Source: an uncultured Prevotellaceae bacterium (GTDB taxonomy: Bacteria > Bacteroidota > Bacteroidia > Bacteroidales > Bacteroidaceae). From it: a DNA stretch of 41,498 nucleotides. The translations under genes were made by a program, and so were the position numbers. This document shows, piece by piece, positions 1 to 7,289 of the stretch. How positions within the stretch are numbered: the first letter of the stretch is position 1; every line of letters begins with the position of its first letter. Location: positions 1 to 41,498 of the forward strand of contig CAMVIB010000023.1 in NCBI GenBank assembly GCA_947167455.1, read 5' to 3'. The notes beneath the pieces were generated by a model, which ran no database searches, had not been told where the DNA came from, and was given only the letters and a program-made list of their open reading frames with translations.

Positions 1-5
1 TTTAA

Positions 6-35
6 CATCTTACATTTAGAACATTATCTATAGTC
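6..35 (-). repeat. possible degenerate Cas12a-type direct repeat
   Basis: Read on the minus strand this segment begins GACTATAG and contains AATGTTCTA, then TGTAAGAT. Type V-A repeats have the layout GTCTA..., AATTTCTAC, short loop, GTAGAT, so the order and spacing of elements are similar, but the crRNA stem is not intact here. It lies on the side of cas2 where the array is expected. It could be a decayed repeat next to an array left of the window, or chance similarity in AT-rich DNA. Confidence 0.22.
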
Positions 36-40
36 GGGTG

Positions 41-48
41 CAAAGGTA
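41..48 (-). promoter_or_regulatory. putative Bacteroidetes promoter -7 box reading toward the left edge
   Basis: The minus strand reads TACCTTTG, an exact match to the Bacteroidetes -7 consensus TAnnTTTG. It points away from cas2 and off the left edge. A start site about 7 bases downstream would fall at the repeat-like segment at 6-35. This fits a CRISPR leader promoter, which is an inference because no array is visible. No clear -33 TTTG element lies at the usual distance. Confidence 0.35.
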
Positions 49-180
49 AGAGTTGCTAAATATCAAAGGGTAGTGGTGAGAATCTTCTGTTAAAAAAACT
101 AAAGGCCCGACCCACCTTATAAGAATTATGTAACGAATACGTTTCAGTTATAAGCTGTTACAGCAGGCTAACAAATTATG

Positions 181-450
181 CTACAAGAATACCACATCTT
201 GATCACGATGGATGGCATTGCCATATTTCTTAAGCTTGATGGCGTTCCCTTCAAGTATCATAACGCTATCGGCTCCTGTAAAAGCATTCGCAAATTGCTC
301 AATCTTCAAGAGAAGTGTGTCCGAGATGCGCTTGGTGTTATTGAATTCATAGACGGAATACTGGAGACGGATGGCACCATTCTTCTCCAGCATCTTAGCG
401 AACTTGCTGCGGACTTTGTCCTCTTTTATGTCATAGCTTACAATAATCAT
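181..450 (-). CDS. cas2: CRISPR-associated endonuclease Cas2
   Basis: An 89-residue protein of normal Cas2 length. It opens MIIVSYDIKED, the first beta strand of the ferredoxin-like fold, with the conserved Asp at residue 7. Cas2 dimers bridge two Cas1 dimers in the complex that inserts new spacers. The ATG overlaps the cas1 stop codon as ATGA, so translation is probably coupled. It is the last gene of the cas12a-cas4-cas1-cas2 operon, and the array would be expected just beyond it. The reverse-strand frame over the same bases is a shadow. Confidence 0.93.
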   Translation of the reverse strand: MIIVSYDIKEDKVRSKFAKMLEKNGAIRLQYSVYEFNNTKRISDTLLLKIEQFANAFTGADSVMILEGNAIKLKKYGNAIHRDQDVVFL

Positions 451-1421
451 GATGAAATGTTGAATAGAGGATAACCTTGGATTGGTGCATTGCGCATGAA
501 AGCACGATAGTAGGCCTGAACAAAAAGGAATATGTTCATTTTATGTGGCATGAGAGCTTCTACAAAGACCTTGTAATAGTCTTGTGAAAGTTCCCTTTTA
601 AGACGGTATTCTCCTTTTTCAACGGTAAAATCTTTTTCTGAGAATTGCTTGCGATGATAGGCTGTCCGTGTCGCACGGTCGATGATGCATCTGAAAGGCT
701 CCATCACATCACAGACAAGTGACTTACGCTTAAACCATAATCGATGGAAGACACCGGCATAGAGGTCGAAACCGAACATACGAAGGAAACATTCGATGAA
801 GTTGAACAGGATAGTATAACCTATATCCAGGGTTACATTGATGGCATCGCATTTCGCACGTGGACATCGTGCCTTCCATTGCAAATCCTGGAAATAGGCT
901 GTAAAGAACGCCTTAGAAGAAAGGCCCTCGTAACCCATTAAAGCCTGATACTCTTCTTCAGCGGGTATTATTTGCAAGCATTCAGTGCAGACATGGATTG
1001 CCCGTTGGGTGAGTTCGTCTGTTCTTCGGGTTTTGTTGAGCAGAGTGAGTTGATTATGAATCTTATTGGATAGCAACGCTTTGGCTATATGTAAATCCGT
1101 CTTTTCCAACTGATATTGCTTTTGGCGCAGGAGAAAGTTGGCTTCGGCGCTATCTGCCCAGTAGAACACTGGACGCAAGTTGGGCTTGACAACAATCAGT
1201 GCCACGTTGAACTTCTTGCATTTCTCAATTAAGGGAGTTGTCACGGATATATGCCCGATGACGAACAGCGCCAGAATCTTCTGGAATGGCATTTTGGTTA
1301 GCGTCTTCTTCTCCTCCGTTTCCTCAAGAAGAAGTTCGCCATTGCTTACTCGAAGATTTCGCTCCTTAATGCAATTAATGACAAAGATGGTTCTGTATTG
1401 AACGTCTTTACTGGTAAACAT
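447..1421 (-). CDS. cas1: CRISPR-associated integrase Cas1 (type V-A)
   Basis: A 324-residue Cas1, the metal-dependent integrase that joins prespacers to the leader-proximal repeat together with Cas2. The expected metal ligands are present: Glu165 in MGYEGLSSKAFF, His226 in AGVFHRLWF, and Asp238/Glu241 in CDVMEPFR. The N-terminal beta domain (about 1-90) precedes the helical catalytic domain. Its start lies inside the last codons of cas4 (14-base overlap), and its stop overlaps the cas2 start. All catalytic residues are intact, so the adaptation module looks functional. Confidence 0.95.
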   Translation of the reverse strand: MFTSKDVQYRTIFVINCIKERNLRVSNGELLLEETEEKKTLTKMPFQKILALFVIGHISVTTPLIEKCKKFNVALIVVKPNLRPVFYWADSAEANFLLRQKQYQLEKTDLHIAKALLSNKIHNQLTLLNKTRRTDELTQRAIHVCTECLQIIPAEEEYQALMGYEGLSSKAFFTAYFQDLQWKARCPRAKCDAINVTLDIGYTILFNFIECFLRMFGFDLYAGVFHRLWFKRKSLVCDVMEPFRCIIDRATRTAYHRKQFSEKDFTVEKGEYRLKRELSQDYYKVFVEALMPHKMNIFLFVQAYYRAFMRNAPIQGYPLFNISS

Positions 1422-1977
1422 TATCTTCTATTGTTTTGTCACAAAGGCTGCAATAAACACAGTGGCGACATTTGTTCAGATTGGGTTGGAAAGGTTTTGT
1501 AGGGTCATAGTTTCGGAAGGAACGTAAGAAGAGTTCAAAGCGATGAATGTCTTCGTCAGTAGGCAGATTAATTGGAATTGTCCTTTTCGTGGAAATCTCA
1601 TAGAAGGCCATGCGCTCTACTTCGTAGCCCATCTCCTGCAAACAAAACATTTGTGCCCATAGTTGATAGATTTGTCCTTGATAAATTTGTCGTAGCTGGT
1701 ACTTTCGCTCAACGAGATACTTCTCTTTTATTTTGTAAACATCAATCTTTCCCATCAATCCGTATTTCTCTGAATAGACAGGCAATGCTTGTAGAACATC
1801 CTTTCTCGTGCTGCTTTTCTTCTCATCTACAGCTTCATGAGCAATTCGGCCTCGTGTCTGAGGCGTGGCATGAAAGAGACTTTCGTCCGTATTCTCATAT
1901 ACGTTGTGAAGGTATATGGAATACGGACAAAAGATAAAGTCATTGAGGGCGGAAATGGAGATGTAATCGTGCTCCAT
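1408..1977 (-). CDS. cas4: CRISPR-associated exonuclease Cas4
   Basis: A 189-residue Cas4, a RecB-like nuclease with an iron-sulfur cluster that trims prespacers and helps select those flanked by a PAM. Cluster ligands are visible as Cys17 (FCPYS) and a C-terminal group within NKCRHCVYCSLCDK (Cys170, 173, 176, 179). The nuclease core shows His47, Asp79 in GKIDVY, and Glu90-x-Lys92 in VERKYQ. I chose the ATG at 1977, which overlaps the cas12a stop as TGATG. An upstream TTG at 1980 would add one residue. It sits between the effector and cas1, the standard type V-A order. Confidence 0.93.
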   Translation of the reverse strand: MEHDYISISALNDFIFCPYSIYLHNVYENTDESLFHATPQTRGRIAHEAVDEKKSSTRKDVLQALPVYSEKYGLMGKIDVYKIKEKYLVERKYQLRQIYQGQIYQLWAQMFCLQEMGYEVERMAFYEISTKRTIPINLPTDEDIHRFELFLRSFRNYDPTKPFQPNLNKCRHCVYCSLCDKTIEDNVYQ

Positions 1978-4900
1978 CAATCATTGAGGTAGGGTTTGGT
2001 TTGAGCAAATTCAAGCCACTCTTTATTAGTTATTGCGAGCGAAAGTTTTTCCCCCTCTGGTGTTTCCTGTATTTTGCGAATGACCCATAGTCCTTTGCGT
2101 GCAATATTAAAGGCACCATTGGCATCAGCATTATCGGGAAGACTTTCAATTCCTTCGCGGCTGTCAAAGAAATGTCCTTCCTCGTCAGCGACTGGCGAAA
2201 GCAAATAATCTACTTCTGAATTCGTTTTGCTGTTACGCATCTGCAGCAGCTGCTTCATGAGCCCCATCAAATCTTTGAAGAATTGAGCATCAGTTTGGCC
2301 ATTGATAGCTTCTTTCAGATTGTCATGAATGTCGATGTCGTACTTGTCAAAGAGCGCCTTGAACGCCTCTGTCAACACGATTTCCTCATCATCCCATTGG
2401 TTGTTCTGGATTGGATTGCGGAAGTTACGGATTCTCGTGCCATAGGAGCAAAGAGTCCATTGCGTTCGTGTACCCTCAGCCTTGGTCGTGAAATCATTAT
2501 AATCGAAAGAGAACTCGAACCAATCCTTCTTGACATTGAAACAGATACGTCGGAAATGTGAAAAGAACAGTCTGGCCTTCTCTCGTGTTTCATAGCGAGT
2601 GTCGAACAAATTGACGAAGCCCGTTACGGGGTCTATCTTGCTGGTGTTCCATGCGGGAATATAAAACAGACAGCCGCTTTGTTTGCCTAACTTGCGGAAA
2701 CTCTCAAACTTATTTGCCAATTGAATGGGATGTAATAAGCCTCCTTCACTTTGTGGATCGGCCTGTTTATCAACATAGCAGTTAAGTTTATCAATGAGCA
2801 TCTTCTCGAACTTCTCATAGACTTGGCGTTCGATCTTCTGACGACCACGCATGAAACCCATATTCAGGTCTTCTAACACTACTATAGCATTGTACTCAAC
2901 CATCATCTTTGAGATGATGTGAATGACCTGACTCAAATAGCCCTCCTTCAATTCCTTAATGTTCTCAATAGTATCCCAACTGCGACGTGCAGTTGTTCGT
3001 TCGCCCTCACGCTTGACGAGAAGGTCGTGGTAGTTTATCTTATGTGCATGGCCATTGTATTCATTGATGATTTCGTTGAGGGTCATCTGCTTGACAATGT
3101 TTCCACGCAAATCTATCAATGAAAGATAGAGAAGATGTCGTTCACCACGATCGATGCCGATAACGTGAGTGAAGCCACCACGTCGAATTGTCTCTTGTAC
3201 AACAGGATTAATGTTGGTTCTCCCTATTGCCTTGAAGTTAATCGTGATGGGGACATGGAATTGGAACTTATCGACAGTGTAGCGTCTGTCCTTCACTATA
3301 TCGTAGTCAAATGTACTTGAACGTTTTTCATTCAAAGCATTCTTGTTCTCTATTTGGTGATGAGCCGGATGAATTATCTGGTTTTCGGCTTTGATACTGG
3401 CTTTACGATAGAAGACTTCAGCCTGTCCATTGAGTTTATAAACCACGTCTGCAAGATTGCGCTCGTCGAAAAGCATACGCCAAAATAGAGTGTGCATATT
3501 GGGCGTTCCCTTGCTATACTCAGAGAAGTCCTTATTCCAAATTCGAAACAGGAAGAGTTTGCCTTCATCAACCATCTGACTTATATACGCTGTGGATACT
3601 TGGTGCGAGGAGAGCATATATCCTTGTTGCTCAACTTCACGATAAAAGGCACTTATGTCTTCATAAGTATTTGTATCAGAGAAATGGAATCCAAATTTGC
3701 TCCAATCTTCATGTTTCTTAATGGAAGCCTTGAAGAAATCGATGAGTCTGTGGCAATCGGACAGACTGAAGTCGGTACCTTTTTTGTGTGTGCCTTTCTT
3801 GTAACTGCTGACGATGGCCTCAGAGGGCGCAAACTCATCAATGCGTGACTTAGAAAAGAAAACTTTGGGTAGCATTTTATTTGCACCTGGTAGCAGCTTA
3901 TAGTCAATCTTGTCGAAACATGCTCCGTCGGACGGGGTGGCATCAGCATCGAAGATATGATTGGATTTCTTATTCATGATACCGAGATAATAGAACCCAT
4001 CTTTGCGAAGCAACACACCCGTGCAATCAGGTTCTTTGTTGACATCCCACCCTCCAAGCAACTGAGCATTGTCAAAATTCAATTTAATCTTCTCAGTGCT
4101 ATAAGGCTTCCTCGTAAGCCAGTTTCGTACCTTATTATAAAGAGGCGTAACGGTGTCCAATTCATCCCAGATCAATTGGAAAGCGCCGTAGAAGAGTTCG
4201 TCCTTCTCATTCTCTTCACCGCTACCGAGCAGGGGCTTAATGAAATGTTGCAGATCCTTGAAGGCATCCAGCAAAGCCTTTATCTTGCCAACGGCAGACT
4301 TATTCTGGGAAAGCTTGTCTTCCGTGTCTGTCAGTTGCAGAACGGGGCGCACATCTTCGTATGCATTTTCAATTTGTGCAAAGATGTTCTCCTTCTGAAC
4401 AGTTTCTGTATTAACGGCTCCTAACGACATAAAGTAGTCCTCGATTCTTCGGGGCTTGCCATCTGCCATAACGGGCTGAGGCAGACGATTAAGTACATCG
4501 ATGCTGAAACTTTTCTGCGTTTTAAATATCTTAGAGATACGCTCCTCTAAATCCTCATCACTTTCATTTCTCTTTCTCGGAGTAACAAGCCTCAGCTCAT
4601 CTTTGATGCCCTTTGTGAAGATGTCATATTGACCAAACAAATGCTGCGAGATGTCTGTGAGGGCGAGGTCGTTGGAGATGTTAATTTGGGCGAGGTCGAA
4701 ATCTCTCAGATGTTCGAGCAGGGCGCGGAGTGACTCGTTTTCTTCACCCATCAGCAAGTCATGTAGATGGCTATAGGATTCAGTGATGGCAGCGAGCATC
4801 TTCTCATCGGAATCAAACTCCTCCGCCAACCATGACAATTTCTCGCGGTCGCTGAGTATTTGCTTATAGAGGGGAACAAGCAGGGGTAGGCGCTGACTCT

Positions 4901-5729
4901 TGTCCCTTTGCTGTTGATTGAAGAGATTCACATACTCGTTGATACCTTTGATTTCGGTGCCGTCTTCCAGAATTTTCTTTCCGATAATGTAGTTATATAC
5001 CTCTATATGCGGCTGTGTTAGAGTTTCTGAGAAATAATCAAGGCGGAAAAGGTCTTCAATGTTTTCCACGTTGAGGTATTCTTTCCATCCCTCAAAGATA
5101 TCCACAAAATGTTCTGCAACAGATGTCTGCGCTATCTTAGAGAAAGACTTCATGTTATCCATAAACTTCGGCAGATTCTGGTGAATAAGTCTATACGCTA
5201 TGGCTGTCGATTTTTCCTCTGCCGAATACATGTTTGCGCGGTTCTCATGGAAGCCTGTGAAATAGGTGGTGAAGTCTGCGAACTGACGAACGATGTCTTT
5301 GTCTTCTTCACACTCCAAAAAATCTATCAAGTCTTCACGAATAAGTTCTTTCTTGAAGATATGCTCATACGGCGAGCCCTTCTCGGTTAGACGTTTAACG
5401 ATAATGGCTCTAAGGTTATCTTTAATTTCTGTGAACTCAGCCTCTTGGGCTTCTGTACGTTTGGAGAGTTCATAAAGTGCCTGATATTCTTCAAGCGAAT
5501 CACGTTTTCCCTCTCCTTTCAATGGTAGCTGAAAATCCCAAAGACGTTCTTTGATGAACTGTTTGTGATATTCATCAATGAATTCTTTCACTTTCTTGTA
5601 GTCCTCGGCGCGTTGCTCATCGCGTTGAAGGATGCCACTACGTTCGATGTTTTCTTTTGTTCGTCCTATGGGTTGAAGTTCGAACCGCAAGGTCTTGCTT
5701 ACGGGATAAAGGTTAGTAAACTGTTTCAT
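1977..5729 (-). CDS. cas12a: CRISPR RNA-guided effector nuclease Cas12a (Cpf1)
   Basis: A 1250-residue type V-A effector that processes its own crRNAs and cuts DNA next to a T-rich PAM with one RuvC site. It opens MKQFTNLYPVSKTLRFEL, the hallmark Cas12a N-terminus. An in-frame start 17 codons upstream lies between the promoter box and this ATG and is less likely. The RuvC residues are intact: Asp860 (GIDRGERH), Glu953 (VLEDLNMG) and Asp1202 (DADANGAFN). The Nuc-domain Arg is in LLQMRNSKT, and the bridge-helix region is recognisable. RNA-processing residues are kept in IIHPAHHQIENKN and IVKDRRYT. The WED/PAM region contains GGWDVNKE and YYLGIMNKK. Length is typical (about 1200-1310). First gene of the operon; it appears fully functional. 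Confidence 0.98.
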   Translation of the reverse strand: MKQFTNLYPVSKTLRFELQPIGRTKENIERSGILQRDEQRAEDYKKVKEFIDEYHKQFIKERLWDFQLPLKGEGKRDSLEEYQALYELSKRTEAQEAEFTEIKDNLRAIIVKRLTEKGSPYEHIFKKELIREDLIDFLECEEDKDIVRQFADFTTYFTGFHENRANMYSAEEKSTAIAYRLIHQNLPKFMDNMKSFSKIAQTSVAEHFVDIFEGWKEYLNVENIEDLFRLDYFSETLTQPHIEVYNYIIGKKILEDGTEIKGINEYVNLFNQQQRDKSQRLPLLVPLYKQILSDREKLSWLAEEFDSDEKMLAAITESYSHLHDLLMGEENESLRALLEHLRDFDLAQINISNDLALTDISQHLFGQYDIFTKGIKDELRLVTPRKRNESDEDLEERISKIFKTQKSFSIDVLNRLPQPVMADGKPRRIEDYFMSLGAVNTETVQKENIFAQIENAYEDVRPVLQLTDTEDKLSQNKSAVGKIKALLDAFKDLQHFIKPLLGSGEENEKDELFYGAFQLIWDELDTVTPLYNKVRNWLTRKPYSTEKIKLNFDNAQLLGGWDVNKEPDCTGVLLRKDGFYYLGIMNKKSNHIFDADATPSDGACFDKIDYKLLPGANKMLPKVFFSKSRIDEFAPSEAIVSSYKKGTHKKGTDFSLSDCHRLIDFFKASIKKHEDWSKFGFHFSDTNTYEDISAFYREVEQQGYMLSSHQVSTAYISQMVDEGKLFLFRIWNKDFSEYSKGTPNMHTLFWRMLFDERNLADVVYKLNGQAEVFYRKASIKAENQIIHPAHHQIENKNALNEKRSSTFDYDIVKDRRYTVDKFQFHVPITINFKAIGRTNINPVVQETIRRGGFTHVIGIDRGERHLLYLSLIDLRGNIVKQMTLNEIINEYNGHAHKINYHDLLVKREGERTTARRSWDTIENIKELKEGYLSQVIHIISKMMVEYNAIVVLEDLNMGFMRGRQKIERQVYEKFEKMLIDKLNCYVDKQADPQSEGGLLHPIQLANKFESFRKLGKQSGCLFYIPAWNTSKIDPVTGFVNLFDTRYETREKARLFFSHFRRICFNVKKDWFEFSFDYNDFTTKAEGTRTQWTLCSYGTRIRNFRNPIQNNQWDDEEIVLTEAFKALFDKYDIDIHDNLKEAINGQTDAQFFKDLMGLMKQLLQMRNSKTNSEVDYLLSPVADEEGHFFDSREGIESLPDNADANGAFNIARKGLWVIRKIQETPEGEKLSLAITNKEWLEFAQTKPYLND

Positions 5730-5768
5730 GTTATGGGTTATTTGCTGTTTCACAATTAATTCTCGCCA

Positions 5769-5776
5769 CAAAGATA
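5769..5776 (-). promoter_or_regulatory. predicted cas12a operon promoter (-7 box)
   Basis: The minus strand reads TATCTTTG, matching TAnnTTTG exactly. A start site about 7 bases downstream gives a leader of roughly 33 bases to the ATG at 5729, which supports that start over the in-frame start at 5780. The -33 element is weak: a TTTTTG lies only 14 bases upstream and also forms part of the hairpin at 5792-5818. Confidence 0.55.
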
Positions 5777-5791
5777 GCAAATGTATGTTGC

Positions 5792-5818
5792 AAAAACTGT
5801 TACAAGTAGAAAGTTTTT
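5792..5818 (-). terminator. hairpin between the WYL gene and cas12a; weak terminator carrying a crRNA-repeat-like loop
   Basis: AAAAACT and AGTTTTT form a perfect 7-bp inverted repeat around a 13-base loop, 11 bases after the WYL stop codon. An A-rich arm followed by a T-rich arm fits a weak intrinsic terminator for the WYL gene. The minus-strand loop reads CTTTCTACTTGTAACAG, resembling the 5' half of a Cas12a repeat stem (TTTCTAC...TTGTA), but the closing GTAGA is missing. Confidence 0.4.
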
Positions 5819-5829
5819 TTCAATCTCTG

Positions 5830-6741
5830 TTATTTTTCGTATCTTTTGGCTGCATTCCTGTGTTCTTCTCTTATCTTTTCTCTGAAATCCTCCGGTTCAA
5901 GGACTTCTATGCGGTCGCCTTTGGAGAGGAGCTCGGCAATGAAGTCGGTGGAGGGACGGACGAAGAACTTGTAGTCGGTGTAGTCCGGACCTTTTTTGAG
6001 GACCTCCTGTGAATGGTGGAGCGGTAGGTCACGCATGTAGAAGCGCTCGTTGCCGAAGGCACGTATGACGATAGGTTGTGCCGTTGCGCCGTCGCCGATA
6101 AAGATGCCGAAGGCGTCGGCAAAGATGTCCTGGGCATCGAAGTATGCTGGCAGGTCGAAAGTCTGATCCGTGAGCTTAAGCTTGCTGATGCGGTCGAAAG
6201 CAAAAGCCTTGAATGGTCGCTCAGTACGTTGCGGGTCAAAGTCTATGACATACCATCGCTGATGGAAGAGTTTGATGCAGCAAGGTGTGACAAGGCGTTC
6301 TGTGGCTGCGTCATCAGAATATTTCTGGTAGAGGAATGAGATGCGTCGCCTTTGCTTCATGGCATCAATGATGGTTGCAAGCTGCTGTCCTTCGATGGGT
6401 ATGTTTTCGAGAAGGATGCTGTCTTGAAGCGAGAGGCTTTCGCTGATAATGTTGCTTACGGTGAGGGTTGCCAGCATCCAGCGTTGCACAGAGTTGTCGT
6501 TCAGGGATCGCGGGTTGCTGATGGTGTATCGGTTGGTCTTGCGGTCACAATCAATGATGATACCGAAGGTCTCTTCTATGGCGTTTTTATAGCGGATGAA
6601 GGTGTGTCGATTCAAGTCCACGCCACCGCTCATTGCCGTTCGGATCCAGCGTTTGTTAATGTCTTCTAAACTGATGGGGCCGTTCTTGAGGATGGTGTCC
6701 AAGAGCCAAGCATATTGGCGGAGTAGGTTGTAGGATTTCAT
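5830..6741 (-). CDS. WYL-domain transcriptional regulator
   Basis: A 303-residue protein. Residues 1-75 look like a winged helix-turn-helix (MKSYNLLRQYAWLLDTILKN... RHTFIRYKNAIEETFG), and about 120-210 form a WYL ligand-sensing domain with RISFLYQKYSD, then RLVTPCCIKLFHQRWYVI. The C-terminal part (about 215-303) resembles the usual WYL C-terminal extension. WYL proteins sense nucleotides or nucleic acids and regulate defence loci in several bacteria. This one is co-directional with cas12a and ends about 100 bases before its ATG, so it may control the CRISPR operon; that is inference. WYL regulators are very common in Bacteroidales, so adjacency alone is not proof. Its sequence is as AT-rich as the cas genes. 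Confidence 0.85.
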   Translation of the reverse strand: MKSYNLLRQYAWLLDTILKNGPISLEDINKRWIRTAMSGGVDLNRHTFIRYKNAIEETFGIIIDCDRKTNRYTISNPRSLNDNSVQRWMLATLTVSNIISESLSLQDSILLENIPIEGQQLATIIDAMKQRRRISFLYQKYSDDAATERLVTPCCIKLFHQRWYVIDFDPQRTERPFKAFAFDRISKLKLTDQTFDLPAYFDAQDIFADAFGIFIGDGATAQPIVIRAFGNERFYMRDLPLHHSQEVLKKGPDYTDYKFFVRPSTDFIAELLSKGDRIEVLEPEDFREKIREEHRNAAKRYEK

Positions 6742-6763
6742 CGTGTAAGTCGTTTGTCGGGCA

Positions 6764-6771
6764 CAAAGTTA
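6764..6771 (-). promoter_or_regulatory. predicted promoter of the WYL gene (-7 box)
   Basis: The minus strand reads TAACTTTG, matching TAnnTTTG, 22 bases before the WYL start codon. A start site about 7 bases downstream would leave a very short leader. No clear -33 TTTG is seen at the normal distance. Confidence 0.5.
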
Positions 6772-6868
6772 GCAAAAGATTGTTGTAAGACGTGCTACAT
6801 GCTGAAAGAAATTTAGATTTCTATTGTTTTATGGTGGTTCGTTCACAGTCTGAGATATAGGATTATGG

Positions 6869-6917
6869 TACATCGCCAAGGGGAGTGATGTACATCGCCA
6901 AGGGGATAAGCTTATCC
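6869..6917. repeat. two-copy 22-base direct repeat followed by a 14-base perfect palindrome
   Basis: TACATCGCCAAGGGGA occurs at 6869-6884 and again at 6891-6906, a 22-base period. It is followed by the perfect palindrome GGATAAGCTTATCC at 6904-6917. A related, partly inverted copy with CCCCCTAGGCGAGATGTA and CCAAGGGGA lies at 7027-7060, on the other side of the palindromic array. Confidence 0.75.
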
Positions 6918-7021
6918 CACGAACGTGGGACAATGAGCCCACGAACGTGGGACAATGAGCCCACGAACGCGGGACAATGAGCCCACGAACGCGGGACAAT
7001 GAGCCCACGAACGTGGGACAA
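6916..7021. repeat. tandem array of five 22-base palindromic units
   Basis: Units start at 6916, 6938, 6960, 6982 and 7004; the last is partial. Each begins with CCCACG-AA-CGTGGG, a 6-bp perfect inverted repeat, followed by ACAATGAG. Units 3 and 4 read CGCGGG in the right arm. In minus-strand RNA this change leaves a G-U pair, while in plus-strand RNA it gives an A-C mismatch. There is no spacer variation, so it is not a CRISPR array. It could bind a dimeric regulator or fold as RNA. Confidence 0.85.
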
Positions 7022-7108
7022 GCATACCCCCTAGGCGAGATGTATGTATCTCCAAGGGGAAGAAGATAATGCCTCCAGTGGAAACTCTGCGAATATGCTG
7101 TCATCATT

Positions 7109-7177
7109 GGCGGACATCATCTGGCGGACATCATTTGAGGGACATTATCTGGCGGACATCATCATGCGGACATCATG
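7109..7177. repeat. degenerate short tandem repeat, core GGCGGACATCAT
   Basis: About five imperfect copies of GGCGGACATCAT follow each other with periods of 13 to 15 bases. The third copy is diverged (GAGGGACATTAT), and the last two lack the first G. It is a third repeat family in the same interval, unrelated in sequence to the 22-base units. No coding function is evident. Confidence 0.65.
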
Positions 7178-7202
7178 CGATAATCATTAAACATGTGACC
7201 TA

Positions 7203-7251
7203 TAAATAAAAAAGCTCCCTAAGTCCTGTGGATGACGGACTTAGGGAGCTT
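7203..7251 (-). terminator. strong intrinsic terminator of the ara operon
   Basis: A perfect 15-bp stem (7212-7226 with 7237-7251) around a 10-base loop, followed on the minus strand by TTTTTATTTA. It lies about 40 bases after the araA stop and closes the arabinose operon. Confidence 0.9.
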
Positions 7252-7289
7252 GTAGGGAATGAGGTCTAGATGATAATGATGTCAAGCTG

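Larger units (their letters stand above)
6742..7289. other. gene-free, repeat-rich interval between the WYL gene and araA
   Basis: No convincing gene lies here. A 92-codon open frame across the repeats (6829-7107, minus) consists of repeat-derived peptide and is rejected. The interval contains the WYL promoter, a two-copy 22-base repeat, a five-copy palindromic 22-base array, a degenerate array of about 13-14 bases and, at its right end, the araA terminator. Each is listed separately. Confidence 0.7.

Noticed and set aside
1..180. CRISPR array inside the window left of cas2
   Set aside because: No intact repeat and no repeated unit occurs in these bases; only a single degenerate look-alike is present.
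178..474. Plus-strand frame over cas2
   Set aside because: It is the antisense of cas2 and cas1 coding sequence, and the minus-strand genes are certain.
6916..7021. Regular 22-base repeats as a CRISPR array
   Set aside because: The units are contiguous with no unique spacers, and the sequence has none of the Cas12a repeat stem.
6829..7107. 92-codon minus-strand open frame across the repeats
   Set aside because: It is almost entirely repeat-derived peptide, and no family is recognisable.
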